Assembly: GCF_000013745.1 (NCBI RefSeq)
Contig: NC_007925.1
Span: 3,286,001 to 3,350,000 of the forward strand
Source of the DNA: Rhodopseudomonas_A palustris_F
Lineage (GTDB): Bacteria; Pseudomonadota; Alphaproteobacteria; Rhizobiales; Xanthobacteraceae
Reading direction: 5' to 3'
DNA: 64,000 nt
The notes beneath the pieces are model-generated. The model made no database searches, had not been told where the DNA came from, and saw only the letters and a list, made by a program, of their open reading frames with translations. This document shows, piece by piece, positions 10,145 to 19,310 of the stretch. Position numbers and translations under genes: made by a program. The stretch's first letter is position 1. Each line of letters begins with the position of its first letter.

Positions 10145-10629
10145 CTCTGAGACCTCCTGGAAAGAACTGGGCGCCCGCCCCGCCGGTTTGGAAGTGCGTC
10201 GGCGCAGTTGTTACGGTACACATGTTATGTGATCACCTCATTGTTGTTTTGTGAACTATGTTCGACGTACGACAACAGCCGCCGCCCTCAGACGTCGCAA
10301 ATTGCCGCATCAATTCGGGCGCTCTGACGATTCAAGTCTTCGTCAGCCGCCGTGACGCAGGCGCGGCAAGCGCGGCGCGTTACGATATTCGGTAAAATTT
10401 CGCGCCTATTTTATGATATGACACCACCACGCCGGATGGCGGGACGAGCGCGCCGCAGCTGGCGTCATCGGCGCACAACTTCGATAGAAGCCGCTCCCGC
10501 AAAGCGCGCCCGGCACTGCCGACGGTCGATCGGCAAGCTTTTGCGCGAGGTCACCGGTCCGTCGCGCCGATATCACACCGGTGTTACGTTCATTTTGTTA
10601 AGAAGCGGTCTGTCGAATTGGAGGATATT
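10145..10629. other. Divergent promoter region between the PstS-like and isomerase genes
   Basis: About 485 bases with no credible gene; a 93-codon ORF inside is Arg-rich and unlike its neighbours. A small perfect inverted repeat, CACAT-GTT-ATGTG (10219-10231), lies 75 bases before the PstS-like start and could be an operator. I looked for PhoB boxes (tandem CTGTCAT-like repeats) and saw none that convince. Confidence 0.45.
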
Positions 10630-11562
10630 ATGATGACTTCCATGCCCGCTCTCGGTATGGCAAAGGCCCGCGGCGCTGTGCGCGCCGGCGCTGCCGCCGT
10701 CTGCTTTTCGGTGTTGCTCGCCGCCACGGCGGGACACACGTCCGGCCAGTCGGCGCCCGCCGACCCGGTGATCGCCACCGTCAACGGCGCGCCCATTCAT
10801 GAGAGCGATCTGCAGTTGGCGGACGAGATGATCGGCCGCAACCTGCCCGTTCAGGAGAAGCGTGAGCGGCGCGACGCGCTGCTCACATTAGTGATCGATT
10901 CAATGGTGCTCGCCCAAGTCGCCAAGGATCGAAAGATCGCCGATGAGGCGGATCTGCAACGTCGGGCCAGCTACGCGCGCAATCAGGGGCTGATGAACCA
11001 TCTGCTCGAGGTGGTCGGTCAACAGGCGGTGACCGAAGATGCGGTGCGCAAGGCCTACCAGGAGGTTGTGGTGAAGCCGGCGACCGACCAGATCGAGCTG
11101 CATCTTCGCCACCTCGTGTTCAAGTTTCCGGATGCGAACGATGCGGCCGCGGCGAGCGCAACGGAGGTCAAGGCCAAGGCGGCGTTCGCGCGGATCGACA
11201 AGGGCGAAGATTTTGCGGCCGTCGCAGCGGATCTATCGGAAGATCCCGCCACCAAGGCCAGAGGCGGTGACTTCGACTGGCGCACGCGCCCGGAGATGGG
11301 AAAGGAATATGCCGACGTCGCCTTCGCGCTGAAGCCGGGAGAGGTGTCCGCGCCGATCAAGACCGCCTTCGGCTGGCACATCATCAAACTCGAGGAGCGG
11401 CGCCCACGCAAGCCGGTGGAATTTGAAAAGATCCGCGACCGGGTCGCGGCCATGGTTGCCAATGCGGCGCGGTTTGATCTGGTCGACAAGGCGCGCTCCG
11501 CGGCGACGATCGAGCGGTTCGACCGTGCTCAAGCGGCGCCAAACAAGCAGAGCAGCAACTAA
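10630..11562 (+). CDS. Parvulin-type peptidyl-prolyl cis-trans isomerase (exported)
   Basis: A 310-residue protein. It has a signal peptide (Ala-rich core, residues about 15-38), then a SurA/PrsA-like N-terminal helical domain beginning VIATVNGAPIHESDLQLA. A rotamase domain occupies about 155-260, with LRHLVFKF, EDFAAVAADLSEDPATKARGGD and AFGWHIIKLEERR. These are the standard parvulin motifs, with the GD and F-WHI-K blocks intact. It should assist folding of exported proteins in the periplasm. The ATG at 10630 has GGAGG five bases upstream and is preferred over the TTG at 10618. It sits alone between the PstS-like gene and gspM, and a hairpin follows it. It may be dedicated to the substrates of this secretion locus, which is an inference. 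Confidence 0.85.
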   Translation: MMTSMPALGMAKARGAVRAGAAAVCFSVLLAATAGHTSGQSAPADPVIATVNGAPIHESDLQLADEMIGRNLPVQEKRERRDALLTLVIDSMVLAQVAKDRKIADEADLQRRASYARNQGLMNHLLEVVGQQAVTEDAVRKAYQEVVVKPATDQIELHLRHLVFKFPDANDAAAASATEVKAKAAFARIDKGEDFAAVAADLSEDPATKARGGDFDWRTRPEMGKEYADVAFALKPGEVSAPIKTAFGWHIIKLEERRPRKPVEFEKIRDRVAAMVANAARFDLVDKARSAATIERFDRAQAAPNKQSSN

Positions 11563-11590
11563 CCATCCGCGCAGTTGGGTATTGATCTAC

Positions 11591-11615
11591 GCCCTGGGCA
11601 GGCCTTGCCCGGGGC
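11591..11615 (+). terminator. Probable terminator after the isomerase gene
   Basis: GCCCTGGGCA pairs with TGCCCGGGGC (one G-T wobble) around a five-base loop, followed by ATTTCCTT. It lies 29 bases after the isomerase stop codon. The T run is short, so strength is uncertain. Confidence 0.5.
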
Positions 11616-11825
11616 ATTTCCTTGAAACGGACGAGACAGTCCCGGATTGCACCCGTCGCGGTGTCGACCTCACGCAAGAAAATCCGTGCCGGTTCAATCG
11701 CCTCGGCTCCGTGCGCGCATCGCGGCCGCGGCCGTCATCGGCCGTCTTCGAACGATCCCGCCGCGGCCGGCGGATTCACGGCTGACGCCTGGACCGTATG
11801 CGATAGCTCAGACTAGCAAACACGA

Positions 11826-12383
11826 TCATTTCGGACCTTGCCATTGTCCGGAGACCCCCAGCAGCACGCGCAGTTTTCCGGGATTCGTCGACCCGGAGGA
11901 CGCCTGAATCACCAGTTCGTCGACAAACAGGAACGGCATTCCGGCCTCGAGATTGTACAGCAGCCGCTGCAAGGATGCGGGTTCGATCTCGAAACTCGAC
12001 GTCGCCCTGATGGAGCCGGCCTTGGCGGCAGATCCCGCAAGGTCGAGCTGGGATGACAAGGTGTTGCCGTGCATCAGCTTTGTCGCGGCGGCCACGCGCT
12101 GCAGCAGCGCCGCCCCGGCGACCGATGCCGTGGCGCCTTCGAGGAAAGGTGAGCCGGCAGGAATGCTGACGTCGGGCCGGGCCGCCAGCGGCGGCGCCGG
12201 ATGGCCGGTTTCAAGTCGGCTCAAAATCTCCGACGCCGTGGCGACGGCGTCGCGTCGCTGCAGCACCTCGACGACGCCGTCGATGCTGATGAACCCCAAC
12301 ACAATGATCAGCCCCAAATAGGCTGCGACCGCCGCGACAGGAAACCGAGCGAGCCCGCTTGCGATCCGATTGACATCGATCAT
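11826..12383 (-). CDS. gspM: Type II secretion inner-membrane platform protein GspM
   Basis: A 185-residue protein. It has a short cytoplasmic start, one membrane segment (about 15-37, VAAVAAYLGLIIVLGFI) and a periplasmic alpha/beta domain ending with a ferredoxin-like block (ATSSFEIEPASLQRLLYNLEAGMPFLFVDELVIQ). That block is characteristic of the GspM subtype found in Hxc-like and rhizobial systems. GspM pairs with GspL in the inner-membrane assembly platform. Its ATG overlaps the TGA of gspL (ATGA), so translation is coupled. It is the last gene of the gspE-to-M operon. About 260 bases separate it from the convergent isomerase gene. Confidence 0.85.
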   Translation of the reverse strand: MIDVNRIASGLARFPVAAVAAYLGLIIVLGFISIDGVVEVLQRRDAVATASEILSRLETGHPAPPLAARPDVSIPAGSPFLEGATASVAGAALLQRVAAATKLMHGNTLSSQLDLAGSAAKAGSIRATSSFEIEPASLQRLLYNLEAGMPFLFVDELVIQASSGSTNPGKLRVLLGVSGQWQGPK

Positions 12384-13450
12384 GAGCCGAATCCGAAATG
12401 CGCTTTGAGCCTGGCCTCGATATGGAAACGCTCCCCCGGTTCGTTGGCGGCGCGGGTGGTCGGCGCGAAGAACACGGCACTGGAAAAATGGGGTGATTGC
12501 TCCAGGATCTGGATCAGCGATGGCGCGTTACGCGTGATACCGACCAGTTGCAGCTTGTTACCCTCAATGCGAACGTCCGTGGCATAGGTATCGTCGGGCA
12601 GCAGCGCGGACAGCGCCTCGATCGCCATCACGCTCGATGGCGTCGTCAGCTTGCGACGCGCCAGCAGCTCGATCGGGGTTGTCGCCGAGCCGATCTGGCT
12701 GCCGCGCAAGATGGCGCGGCGCTCCGCGATCCGTCGCTGAATCTGCTGCTGCTGGGTGTCGTAGGAGTCGCAGAGCAGTCCCGCCACCCCGCGCGACAGC
12801 ACCGCCAGCACCGCGGCGGTCGCCAGTCCCGCCACCAAGGCGAGCCGCAGCCGGCCAAAACCCGTTCGACCGCCGGCCCGCTGGTTGTGGACCATCACCC
12901 GCTCCGCACCAAACGGCGCGGTCGAAACCTCGACGATGGCGGCCCCGCAATCGGAAAATTCTTGCGCAAGCGACACCACCGCCGCCCGCCCAGTCGCCAC
13001 GATGGTGAGTTCGATCCGGTCGCCGGCGACGCCGCGCGGCGGCGTCCAGTGATAGACGGCTTCGCTTGCGGTCCACGGCGTCAGCCGATCGATCTGTGCG
13101 CGGATGATGCCGTTGAGAAACTCTACCGCCCGGCTCGGCAGATCAAGCTGGCGAAACACAAAGCGCGACGGTCGCAGCAGCACCTCGATCCGGCCGCCCC
13201 GGATCATGGCGGCCCACTCCGGGGACAACGATCGACAGATCTGGCCTTCGGCCGCCGCGATACGACAAGGCGGCATGTCACCACCCTTCCCCGGCTTTGC
13301 CGGCAGTTGCATCGTGAAGATGCCGGCGTCATCTTCCACCACCTCGATGCGGCGAACTGATTTCAGTTTCTCCAACGGCGCGCTCACCGTGCGGGCAACG
13401 GTTTCGATCCACAGCGAAAACGCCTTCGCGACAAGGCCCAGGCTGCTCAT
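12380..13450 (-). CDS. gspL: Type II secretion platform protein GspL
   Basis: A 356-residue GspL. The N-terminal cytoplasmic actin-like half includes FRQLDLPSRAVEFLNGIIRAQIDRLTPW, the stretch that contacts the secretion ATPase. A single membrane segment follows (LRLALVAGLATAAVLAVLSRGV, about 205-226), then a coiled-coil and a PilN-like periplasmic domain (ALLPDDTYATDVRIEGNKLQLVGIT). The ATG at 13450 has GGAG upstream and overlaps the gspK stop (ATGA). An upstream start at 13504 would add 18 residues lying inside gspK and is less likely. GspL recruits GspE to the membrane and binds GspM. Confidence 0.88.
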   Translation of the reverse strand: MSSLGLVAKAFSLWIETVARTVSAPLEKLKSVRRIEVVEDDAGIFTMQLPAKPGKGGDMPPCRIAAAEGQICRSLSPEWAAMIRGGRIEVLLRPSRFVFRQLDLPSRAVEFLNGIIRAQIDRLTPWTASEAVYHWTPPRGVAGDRIELTIVATGRAAVVSLAQEFSDCGAAIVEVSTAPFGAERVMVHNQRAGGRTGFGRLRLALVAGLATAAVLAVLSRGVAGLLCDSYDTQQQQIQRRIAERRAILRGSQIGSATTPIELLARRKLTTPSSVMAIEALSALLPDDTYATDVRIEGNKLQLVGITRNAPSLIQILEQSPHFSSAVFFAPTTRAANEPGERFHIEARLKAHFGFGS

Positions 13451-14388
13451 CGGCTTTGCTCCGGTCGTTGCGCCGCCATGCCCGGCTCGAGCTCGTCCCG
13501 CCATGCCAGCACGCGATAGGCCTCCCGCTCGCCAGCCTCCAGGATCATGATGACGGCCTCCGGCGTTCTTTGCCGGCCGTCGGCAAAGCCGATGCGCATA
13601 CGGACGCGATAGGCCTCGCTTCCCGACACTGTTGCGCCTGGCTGCCTGCCGCCCAGCGCGCCGAGAATCACCGCAGGATCGGGCGGAAGAAGCTCCCGCT
13701 GACTGAGGAATGCGTCGAGCCGTCCTGGGGTCATGCCGGGGAGCGCGGCAACGACTTCAGGAGCGGCATCCAACACGTTGACCTCGGCGAGGCCGCTGAA
13801 GACCGTCACGAAGGCAAGTGCGCGTTCGACAATTGCCGGCGGCAGCCCCAGCACCAGCCAAAGCTCGTCGACGCTGTCGAACGGCGCGCGGCGGGGGCCA
13901 TAGTTCAATCCAGCGGCGCGATACAACCGCTCCTCCGGGTCCGGCGCGTTCGGCTTCGGCGCGCTGCGCCAGGCAACCACCCGATCGGCAAATTGATCGG
14001 CGGCCCCGGTCTGCGCGCCGAGCGCCCTGAACAAGCCGGCGATCATCGCGCGCGGCGCCATGTTGAGGTTGATGCGTGCGGCCTCCGACATGAATTCCAC
14101 GGTCGTGTTGCAATTGCCAAGTCTGAAGTTGAATCCACCGTGGGTCGGACGGTTGGCCGTCGCAGGGCCGGAGAGCCGATAGGCGGTCAACTCGATTCCC
14201 GCGCTCGCCGCCATCTGCGATTGTATCGCGGCGTCGAACGCCGCCAGCGCCGTGGCCGATTGCGCCACATAGGCCGATGCCACGCCGGCCAGCGCGGCAA
14301 GCGCCGCCAGCAGCCATAATGCGGCGACAACGATGAAGCCGTCGCACGACGAACCCGATTGTTGCTTCGTCGAATTGTTCGCTGTCAT
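13447..14388 (-). CDS. gspK: Type II secretion minor pseudopilin GspK
   Basis: A 313-residue GspK, the large tip pseudopilin. The prepilin site is G|FIVVAALWLLAALAAL near residue 17. As usual for GspK, the fifth mature residue is not Glu. The body has the expected blocks: SEAARINLNMAPRAMIAGLFRALG, FDSVDELWLVLGLPPAIVERALAFVTVFSG and NVLDAAPEVVAALPGM, a helix-hairpin-helix-like region. It caps the pseudopilus together with GspI and GspJ. It starts at an ATG overlapping the gspJ stop. Confidence 0.9.
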   Translation of the reverse strand: MTANNSTKQQSGSSCDGFIVVAALWLLAALAALAGVASAYVAQSATALAAFDAAIQSQMAASAGIELTAYRLSGPATANRPTHGGFNFRLGNCNTTVEFMSEAARINLNMAPRAMIAGLFRALGAQTGAADQFADRVVAWRSAPKPNAPDPEERLYRAAGLNYGPRRAPFDSVDELWLVLGLPPAIVERALAFVTVFSGLAEVNVLDAAPEVVAALPGMTPGRLDAFLSQRELLPPDPAVILGALGGRQPGATVSGSEAYRVRMRIGFADGRQRTPEAVIMILEAGEREAYRVLAWRDELEPGMAAQRPEQSR

Positions 14389-15089
14389 TGTCCCCCCGTC
14401 GCGCCGCCGGGTTGCGGCTGAGCATTTTCCTCGGCCGCCTCGCCGGCCGTTTCCGGTCGCGGCGCTCGCATTTCGATGTGAATCCTGGTCGCGGTGGAAA
14501 TCAGCGTTCCGCGCTCGGAGTCATGGACATCAAAGCGAACCGCGCTCGGCAACTCGCCCGATGGCCGCCAGGCGCGCTTCCAATTGCCGTCGGCCCCGGC
14601 GTAGGCGAACGCGAGGTGCAGCGGCGGGCGCAGCAACACAACGGGATCTGCAAACGGAATCGGATCGACCTGCGGATCCCCGGTCGGCAGTGGAACGAAG
14701 GGAGCGCGCGTGCGGACCAGCGCCGGTCCGCGGCTGTCGGCGGTTTCGGCGATCTGCACGATCTCAAGTCCGGGACGGCCATTCGGACCCAACGCCGAAC
14801 GTACAAAAACGACGGCAAACTCGGCGCCCCTGAACAGCGGGACGTTTCTCAAGCGACTCGCCGAAACATACTCGGCCGCCGATAGGTCGGCCACCAGGCG
14901 GTCGAGCACGATCGCCGCCTGCTCGTTGCGTTGGGCACGAACCAGACCACGATTCCAGTTCGGCAACCACTGCGCCGTCACCGTCGCCAGCGCACCCAGG
15001 ATCAGTCCCATCAACGCGATGGCGACCAGCGCCTCAAACAGGGTGAAGCCGGCATCTTCCCGTTGCGCGCGAGCGAGCGGCCGGCTCAT
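14385..15089 (-). CDS. gspJ: Type II secretion minor pseudopilin GspJ
   Basis: A 234-residue GspJ. The leader peptide ends DAG|FTLFEALVAIALMGLI at about residue 14, with Glu at mature position 5. The beta-rich C-terminal domain contains the GspJ-type blocks VLDRLVADLSAAEYV and LRPPLHLAFAYAGADG. The last 20 residues are Glu/Gln/Gly-rich and probably disordered. It is part of the pseudopilus tip complex with GspI and GspK. The ATG overlaps the gspI TGA. Confidence 0.9.
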   Translation of the reverse strand: MSRPLARAQREDAGFTLFEALVAIALMGLILGALATVTAQWLPNWNRGLVRAQRNEQAAIVLDRLVADLSAAEYVSASRLRNVPLFRGAEFAVVFVRSALGPNGRPGLEIVQIAETADSRGPALVRTRAPFVPLPTGDPQVDPIPFADPVVLLRPPLHLAFAYAGADGNWKRAWRPSGELPSAVRFDVHDSERGTLISTATRIHIEMRAPRPETAGEAAEENAQPQPGGATGGQ

Positions 15090-15490
15090 CTGAGCTCACT
15101 CCGGTTTTGCAGCCGAACGGTTTCCAGCGAAACCATAGCGCCCGACGGAGATTTCACGCGGAGTTCGACGCGCTGCGCAATAAATCGCGATCCCGGAACC
15201 GCGGCCGCGTCCAACAACGGCGACGCGCGCATCTGCCAGCGATAGCCCGATGTCTCGCCGGCAAGCTCATCCGGCAGAGCGTCGCCATAACGCGGGATCG
15301 TGTTCGCCACCATCCGCGCAATCTGCGCCAGCGTCACGTGCTGCTCGAGGTTGCGCACGCCGCGGGCGTTGGTCGCGACGAGCGATCCGATCGCCGCCAG
15401 CACAACCGCCACCAACGCCAGCGCGACCACCGCCTCGATCATCGTGAAGCCGTCTTCGCCGCGTTGCTCAGAACGTATCCTGCGCGACAA
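15086..15490 (-). CDS. gspI: Type II secretion minor pseudopilin GspI
   Basis: A 134-residue GspI. The leader ends EDG|FTMIEAVVALALVAVVLA, with Glu5 present. The domain after the helix carries ARMVANTIPRYGDALPDELAGETSGYRW, as in GspI proteins. The only in-frame start ahead of the leader is a TTG at 15490, with a G-rich stretch upstream. It overlaps the end of gspH by 23 bases, so coupled translation is likely. Confidence 0.88.
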   Translation of the reverse strand: MSRRIRSEQRGEDGFTMIEAVVALALVAVVLAAIGSLVATNARGVRNLEQHVTLAQIARMVANTIPRYGDALPDELAGETSGYRWQMRASPLLDAAAVPGSRFIAQRVELRVKSPSGAMVSLETVRLQNRSELR

Positions 15491-15980
15491 TGTCGACGCC
15501 CCCCGTCAGCCAATTGACCCGCACCTCGTACCCGCTGCCGAACCGCGTCAGCCGTATCGTGCCGCCGCAGGACATTCCGCTGCCGAAGAAGCTGATCGAC
15601 GACAGCGCCATGCGGCCGTTGCAGCGCTTCGGCAGTAGCGCATCGAAGTCGACGTCGTCCGGAACACGCACTACGCGATCAGTCGACCCGGACCTGACCA
15701 TTCGCCCGGGCGCATCGACCACGGCGGCGACCGCACCGCGGCGCCAAAGCGCCGCGTTGCGGTCGGCCTTGAGCAGAGCTCCGAGTTCGACCGCATAGGC
15801 CAGCAATCGCGGCCGCGACGTCGTCGTCGGCGAACGCGGCAGCAGGATCGCCGCAAGCAACGCCACCATGGCAAGCACGCAGACCATCTCCAGCAGAGTG
15901 AATCCCGCCTCGGCGCTGTCGCCGTCAGTCCTGCGCCGAGGTGAGATCGCTCGCCGTCCCGGTCCCCCCCTCTTGTCCAT
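15468..15980 (-). CDS. gspH: Type II secretion pseudopilin GspH
   Basis: About 170 residues. A basic leader ends EAG|FTLLEMVCVLAMVALLAAILLP with Glu5. It is followed by a GspH-type beta domain with LLPKRCNGRMALSSISFFGSGMSCGG, the conserved glycine-rich end block of the family. I chose the ATG at 15980. It lies 56 bases inside gspG and its ribosome site is weak, so the exact start is uncertain. The frame is open further upstream to 16058. It is a minor pseudopilin joining the tip complex to the GspG fibre. Confidence 0.85.
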   Translation of the reverse strand: MDKRGGPGRRAISPRRRTDGDSAEAGFTLLEMVCVLAMVALLAAILLPRSPTTTSRPRLLAYAVELGALLKADRNAALWRRGAVAAVVDAPGRMVRSGSTDRVVRVPDDVDFDALLPKRCNGRMALSSISFFGSGMSCGGTIRLTRFGSGYEVRVNWLTGGVDIVAQDTF

Positions 15981-16392
15981 CCGAACCGAACGAACGAATT
16001 TCGTAAGGCCCGTGTTCTGCGGGCTGTCTGTAAGCATAAGCGTTGCCCCATGGATCATTGGGAACGGTGGCTCCTTTGAGATAGGGCCCGTTCCAGGCCG
16101 ACGTTCCGCTCACCGGGTGCACCAGCGCCGCCAGCCCCTCCGAGCTTGTCGGGAACCGTCCGGCATCGAGGTAGAACAAATCCATCGCGCTACTAAAGCT
16201 CTGGATCTGGATCTTCGCCGCCTTGACGCGCGACTCGCTCAGATAGTTGAGGACGCGCGGCCCGACCAACCCCATGATCATGCCGATGATGGTGATGACA
16301 ACCAACATCTCAACCAGGGTGAACCCGGCCTGCCCTGTTCTGGCGCGACGTCCGGCGGTTGCTCGTGCAATGCTGTTTCGACCGTTCATCAT
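15925..16392 (-). CDS. gspG: Type II secretion major pseudopilin GspG
   Basis: A 155-residue protein. The leader ends GQAG|FTLVEMLVVITIIGMIMGLVGP, a textbook GspG helix with Glu5. The fold then shows KAAKIQIQSFSSAMDLFYLDAGRFPTSSEGLAALV and GATVPNDPWGNAYAYRQP, including the calcium-site region that marks the major pseudopilin. The ATG at 16392 lies 16 bases after the gspF stop; a TTG at 16419 would overlap gspF. It forms the pseudopilus shaft and must be processed by the prepilin peptidase. Confidence 0.93.
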   Translation of the reverse strand: MMNGRNSIARATAGRRARTGQAGFTLVEMLVVITIIGMIMGLVGPRVLNYLSESRVKAAKIQIQSFSSAMDLFYLDAGRFPTSSEGLAALVHPVSGTSAWNGPYLKGATVPNDPWGNAYAYRQPAEHGPYEIRSFGSDGQEGGTGTASDLTSAQD

Positions 16393-16408
16393 GGTGCTTT
16401 CCCGTTCT

Positions 16409-17620
16409 TCATCCGACAACCTGGGTGACCGACAACAATGCGGTCATCACCGAAACAATCAGCCCGCCGACCACGACGCTGATCATGACAATGGCGGCCG
16501 GCCCGATGACCCCGACCAAGCGATCGAGCTGGCGCTGCAGCTTGGTCTCGTAGAATTCCGCGACGCGGGTAGCGAGCGTCGGCAGTTGCCCGGTTTCCTC
16601 GCCCAGCCGAAGCATGCGCACCGCCACCGGCGGTAGCATTGCTGCGTTGGTGAGCGCATCGCAGAGCTTGCCGCCGTGGCGGACCCGATCGGCCATCGCC
16701 GTCCAAACCGGGACGTTTCCGGTCTCCGACATGATGTCGGTCAGAATCCGCAGCGTCGCGGTCAGCGTCACGCCGCTGCCGAGCAGAATACCGAGATTGC
16801 GGCAGAACAAGGCGGTGCGGTGAAACTCGACCACCGAGTAAATCACCGGCAGCCGCGCCAATTGCGCGACCGTGCCGGCGCGAACGCCGGGTCTGCGCCA
16901 TAGCAGCCAGCCGCCGATGATGATCCCAGCGGCGGTTGCGGCAACTTCGATGCCGTGGCCGCGCAGCAGATCCGACAGCGCCATGAACATCTCCATGACC
17001 GGATCGAGTTTCGCGTTGAAGTCGCGCAGCACCGACGAAAACTGCGGCAACACGAAACAGACAAAGAAGATCAGCACGCCGCCGGCCGCCAGCAACACGA
17101 AGGCCGGATACTGCAACGCGTCGGTCACTTTCCGGCGCAGCGCTTCGGCGCGATTACGCTCGGTGCCAAGCGTCTCCAGGATGCGGTCGAGCGTCCCGGA
17201 CATCTCTCCGACCCGGATCAATGCAACGTACATCGCTGGGAACTGCGCCGGATGACGTTCCAGCGCTTCGGCAAAACTCTCGCCGGAAAGAATCGCCGTT
17301 CTAATCTTCAGCACCACCGGGCGCAGCCGGCCGACGTCCATGTCATTGGCCAACAATTCGAGGGCATCGTTGAGCCGGGCCCCCGCCTTGATCAGCAGAG
17401 CGAGATCCCGCGTCAAGACCGTGACGTCCTCGGGGCGCGGGTTCGACAACGACCCCAGCTGCAACGACCAGCCGCTCGCCGCATTGTCCAAGACCATATC
17501 GATGGCGACCAGACCGAGATACTCGATCCGTTGCGACACCTCTCCCAGACTCGCCGCGCAAATCGACCCCGAGACGATCTCGCCAGTCTGGGTCAGCGCG
17601 CGGTAGCGGAAATTCGGCAT
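16409..17620 (-). CDS. gspF: Type II secretion inner-membrane protein GspF
   Basis: A 403-residue GspF with the usual start MPNFRYRALTQTGEIVSG. Two T2SSF domains are present (about 70-190 and 275-395), each with the LARDLALLIKAG- or FCRNLGILLGSG-type opening. Three membrane segments lie near 165-190, 215-240 and 370-400. It is the polytopic platform protein that turns with the ATPase. It starts four bases after gspE ends and its length is standard. Confidence 0.93.
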   Translation of the reverse strand: MPNFRYRALTQTGEIVSGSICAASLGEVSQRIEYLGLVAIDMVLDNAASGWSLQLGSLSNPRPEDVTVLTRDLALLIKAGARLNDALELLANDMDVGRLRPVVLKIRTAILSGESFAEALERHPAQFPAMYVALIRVGEMSGTLDRILETLGTERNRAEALRRKVTDALQYPAFVLLAAGGVLIFFVCFVLPQFSSVLRDFNAKLDPVMEMFMALSDLLRGHGIEVAATAAGIIIGGWLLWRRPGVRAGTVAQLARLPVIYSVVEFHRTALFCRNLGILLGSGVTLTATLRILTDIMSETGNVPVWTAMADRVRHGGKLCDALTNAAMLPPVAVRMLRLGEETGQLPTLATRVAEFYETKLQRQLDRLVGVIGPAAIVMISVVVGGLIVSVMTALLSVTQVVG

Positions 17621-17624
17621 CTCG

Positions 17625-19310
17625 TCACCGCACCGTGGTGACGCGAAGAATCTCGGCCGCCGAGGTCATGCCGCAGCGGCATTTGGCGAGGCCGTCATCG
17701 ATCATCGTCGTCATGCCGTTGCGAACCGCGACCTTGTCGATCGAGGCCCAATCGGATTGCTGGTCGATCAACTGGCGGACGTCTTCGCTCATCTCCAAGA
17801 TCTCGAACACGCCACAGCGGCCGCGATACCCGGTACCGCCGCAGCGCTCGCAGCCGACCGGCTCGAAGATGGTCTCGCCGAGTTTGAGCCCAATGGCGGC
17901 ATAGCGCGGATCGACCTCGATATCGGCTTCGGTCAAAGCACGGCCGGCCTTGCATCGATCGCACAACTGACGAACCAGGCGTTGTGCGATCACCGCCCGT
18001 AGCGTCGAGCGCAGCAAGAACGCCTCCACCCCCAGGTCGAGCAGCCGCGGCACCGCGGCGGCCGCGGTTTCGGTGTGCAGCGTGGTGAGCACCAGATGGC
18101 CGGTCAGCGCCGCGTGGATCGCGACATGCGCGGTTTCGGCGTCGCGGATCTCTCCGACCATGATCACGTCGGGGTCCTGGCGGACGAAGGCGCGCAGCGC
18201 GGTCGCAAAGGTCAGACCGATCGACGGCTTGGCCTGGGATTGGCATATCCCCGGAATTTCGTATTCGACCGGATCCTCGATCGTCAAAATCTTCCGGGTC
18301 GGTTGGTTGAGCACCGACAGGACCGTGGCAAGCGTCGTGGTCTTGCCGCTCCCGGTCGGCCCGGTCACCACGATCATGCCGTGTGGCAGCGTCAGCATGC
18401 CGCGGAGCTTGCCTTCGTCGCCCGGCAGGAAGCCGAGCTTCTCGATCGAGAGCAGGCCGCGGTCCCTCGGCAGCAAGCGGATGACCGCGGACTCGCCGTG
18501 TTGCGTCGGCATGATCGCAACGCGCATGTCGATCTCCGAACGCGCCGCACGGAACCGAGCAGCGCCGTCCTGCGGCAGCCGCCGTTCCGCGATGTTGAGA
18601 CCCGCCAAGATCTTGATCCGGGAAATCACCGCTTGCGGCGGCACCCCGGCCGGCGTCGGCACGGTGCGCAACAGTCCGTCGATCCGCATCCGCGCGATCA
18701 GCGCGGTGCGCGTCGGCTCGATATGAATGTCGCTGGCCCGCAGTTCGACCGCGCTTTCGAACAGATCGTTGACCGCGCGGACCACCGGCGCGCCGCTGGC
18801 CAGATCGCGCAGATTGTCGATGTCGTCGTCCTGCGACGAGATGCTCGCGACGCTTTCGTCCTCGGAGTTGTGATCCTCGCCGAGACGCTGATCGAGCACC
18901 GTCGCGATGTCCTCAAACGAAGCGACCTGGGTGCTGACGGCGGCGCCGAACACGATCGCCGCCGCCCGTATCGACGCGTGGTCGCTCGGATCGGCAATCG
19001 CGACGATCGGCTCACCGGTCGCTGACTGATAAGGAAACACCGCCATCTCCCGCAAGAAACGGCGGGAGAACCGATGCGCCTGCGACTGCGCTGCAATCAG
19101 CTCCGGAAGCGTAGTTCGCGGCAGGTCGTAAAACCGTGCCACCGCGTCGGCGAACTCACTCGCCGACAATTCGCTGATCTCCCAGAGTTTACGCAGGCCG
19201 CGGTCGGCGTCGGCCGCCCCGGCGGCAACAGCACCGCGGCCGGCGAATTCCGCCGCTAGAGCATTCTCGCGGCAAAAATGCGCGACAAAATCCTGGGCAG
19301 TCCGATCCAT
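17625..19310 (-). CDS. gspE: Type II secretion ATPase GspE
   Basis: A 561-residue cytoplasmic ATPase. The N-terminal N1E-type domain (about 1-140) binds GspL. The C-terminal RecA core has a Walker A motif GPTGSGKTT (about 317-325), the Asp box, a Walker B region with DPDVIMVGEIRDAETA, and the His box TGHLVLTTLHTE. A zinc-binding four-Cys module (CDRC and CERCGGTGYRGRC) follows near the end, as is typical of GspE. The ATG at 19310 is preferred over an in-frame start at 19343, although neither has a strong ribosome site. It leads the minus-strand gsp operon and is divergent from gspD. Confidence 0.93.
   Translation of the reverse strand: MDRTAQDFVAHFCRENALAAEFAGRGAVAAGAADADRGLRKLWEISELSASEFADAVARFYDLPRTTLPELIAAQSQAHRFSRRFLREMAVFPYQSATGEPIVAIADPSDHASIRAAAIVFGAAVSTQVASFEDIATVLDQRLGEDHNSEDESVASISSQDDDIDNLRDLASGAPVVRAVNDLFESAVELRASDIHIEPTRTALIARMRIDGLLRTVPTPAGVPPQAVISRIKILAGLNIAERRLPQDGAARFRAARSEIDMRVAIMPTQHGESAVIRLLPRDRGLLSIEKLGFLPGDEGKLRGMLTLPHGMIVVTGPTGSGKTTTLATVLSVLNQPTRKILTIEDPVEYEIPGICQSQAKPSIGLTFATALRAFVRQDPDVIMVGEIRDAETAHVAIHAALTGHLVLTTLHTETAAAAVPRLLDLGVEAFLLRSTLRAVIAQRLVRQLCDRCKAGRALTEADIEVDPRYAAIGLKLGETIFEPVGCERCGGTGYRGRCGVFEILEMSEDVRQLIDQQSDWASIDKVAVRNGMTTMIDDGLAKCRCGMTSAAEILRVTTVR

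Noticed and set aside
10352..10633. A 93-codon plus-strand ORF before the isomerase gene
   Set aside because: The translation is Arg-rich low-quality sequence and the region is needed as a divergent promoter.
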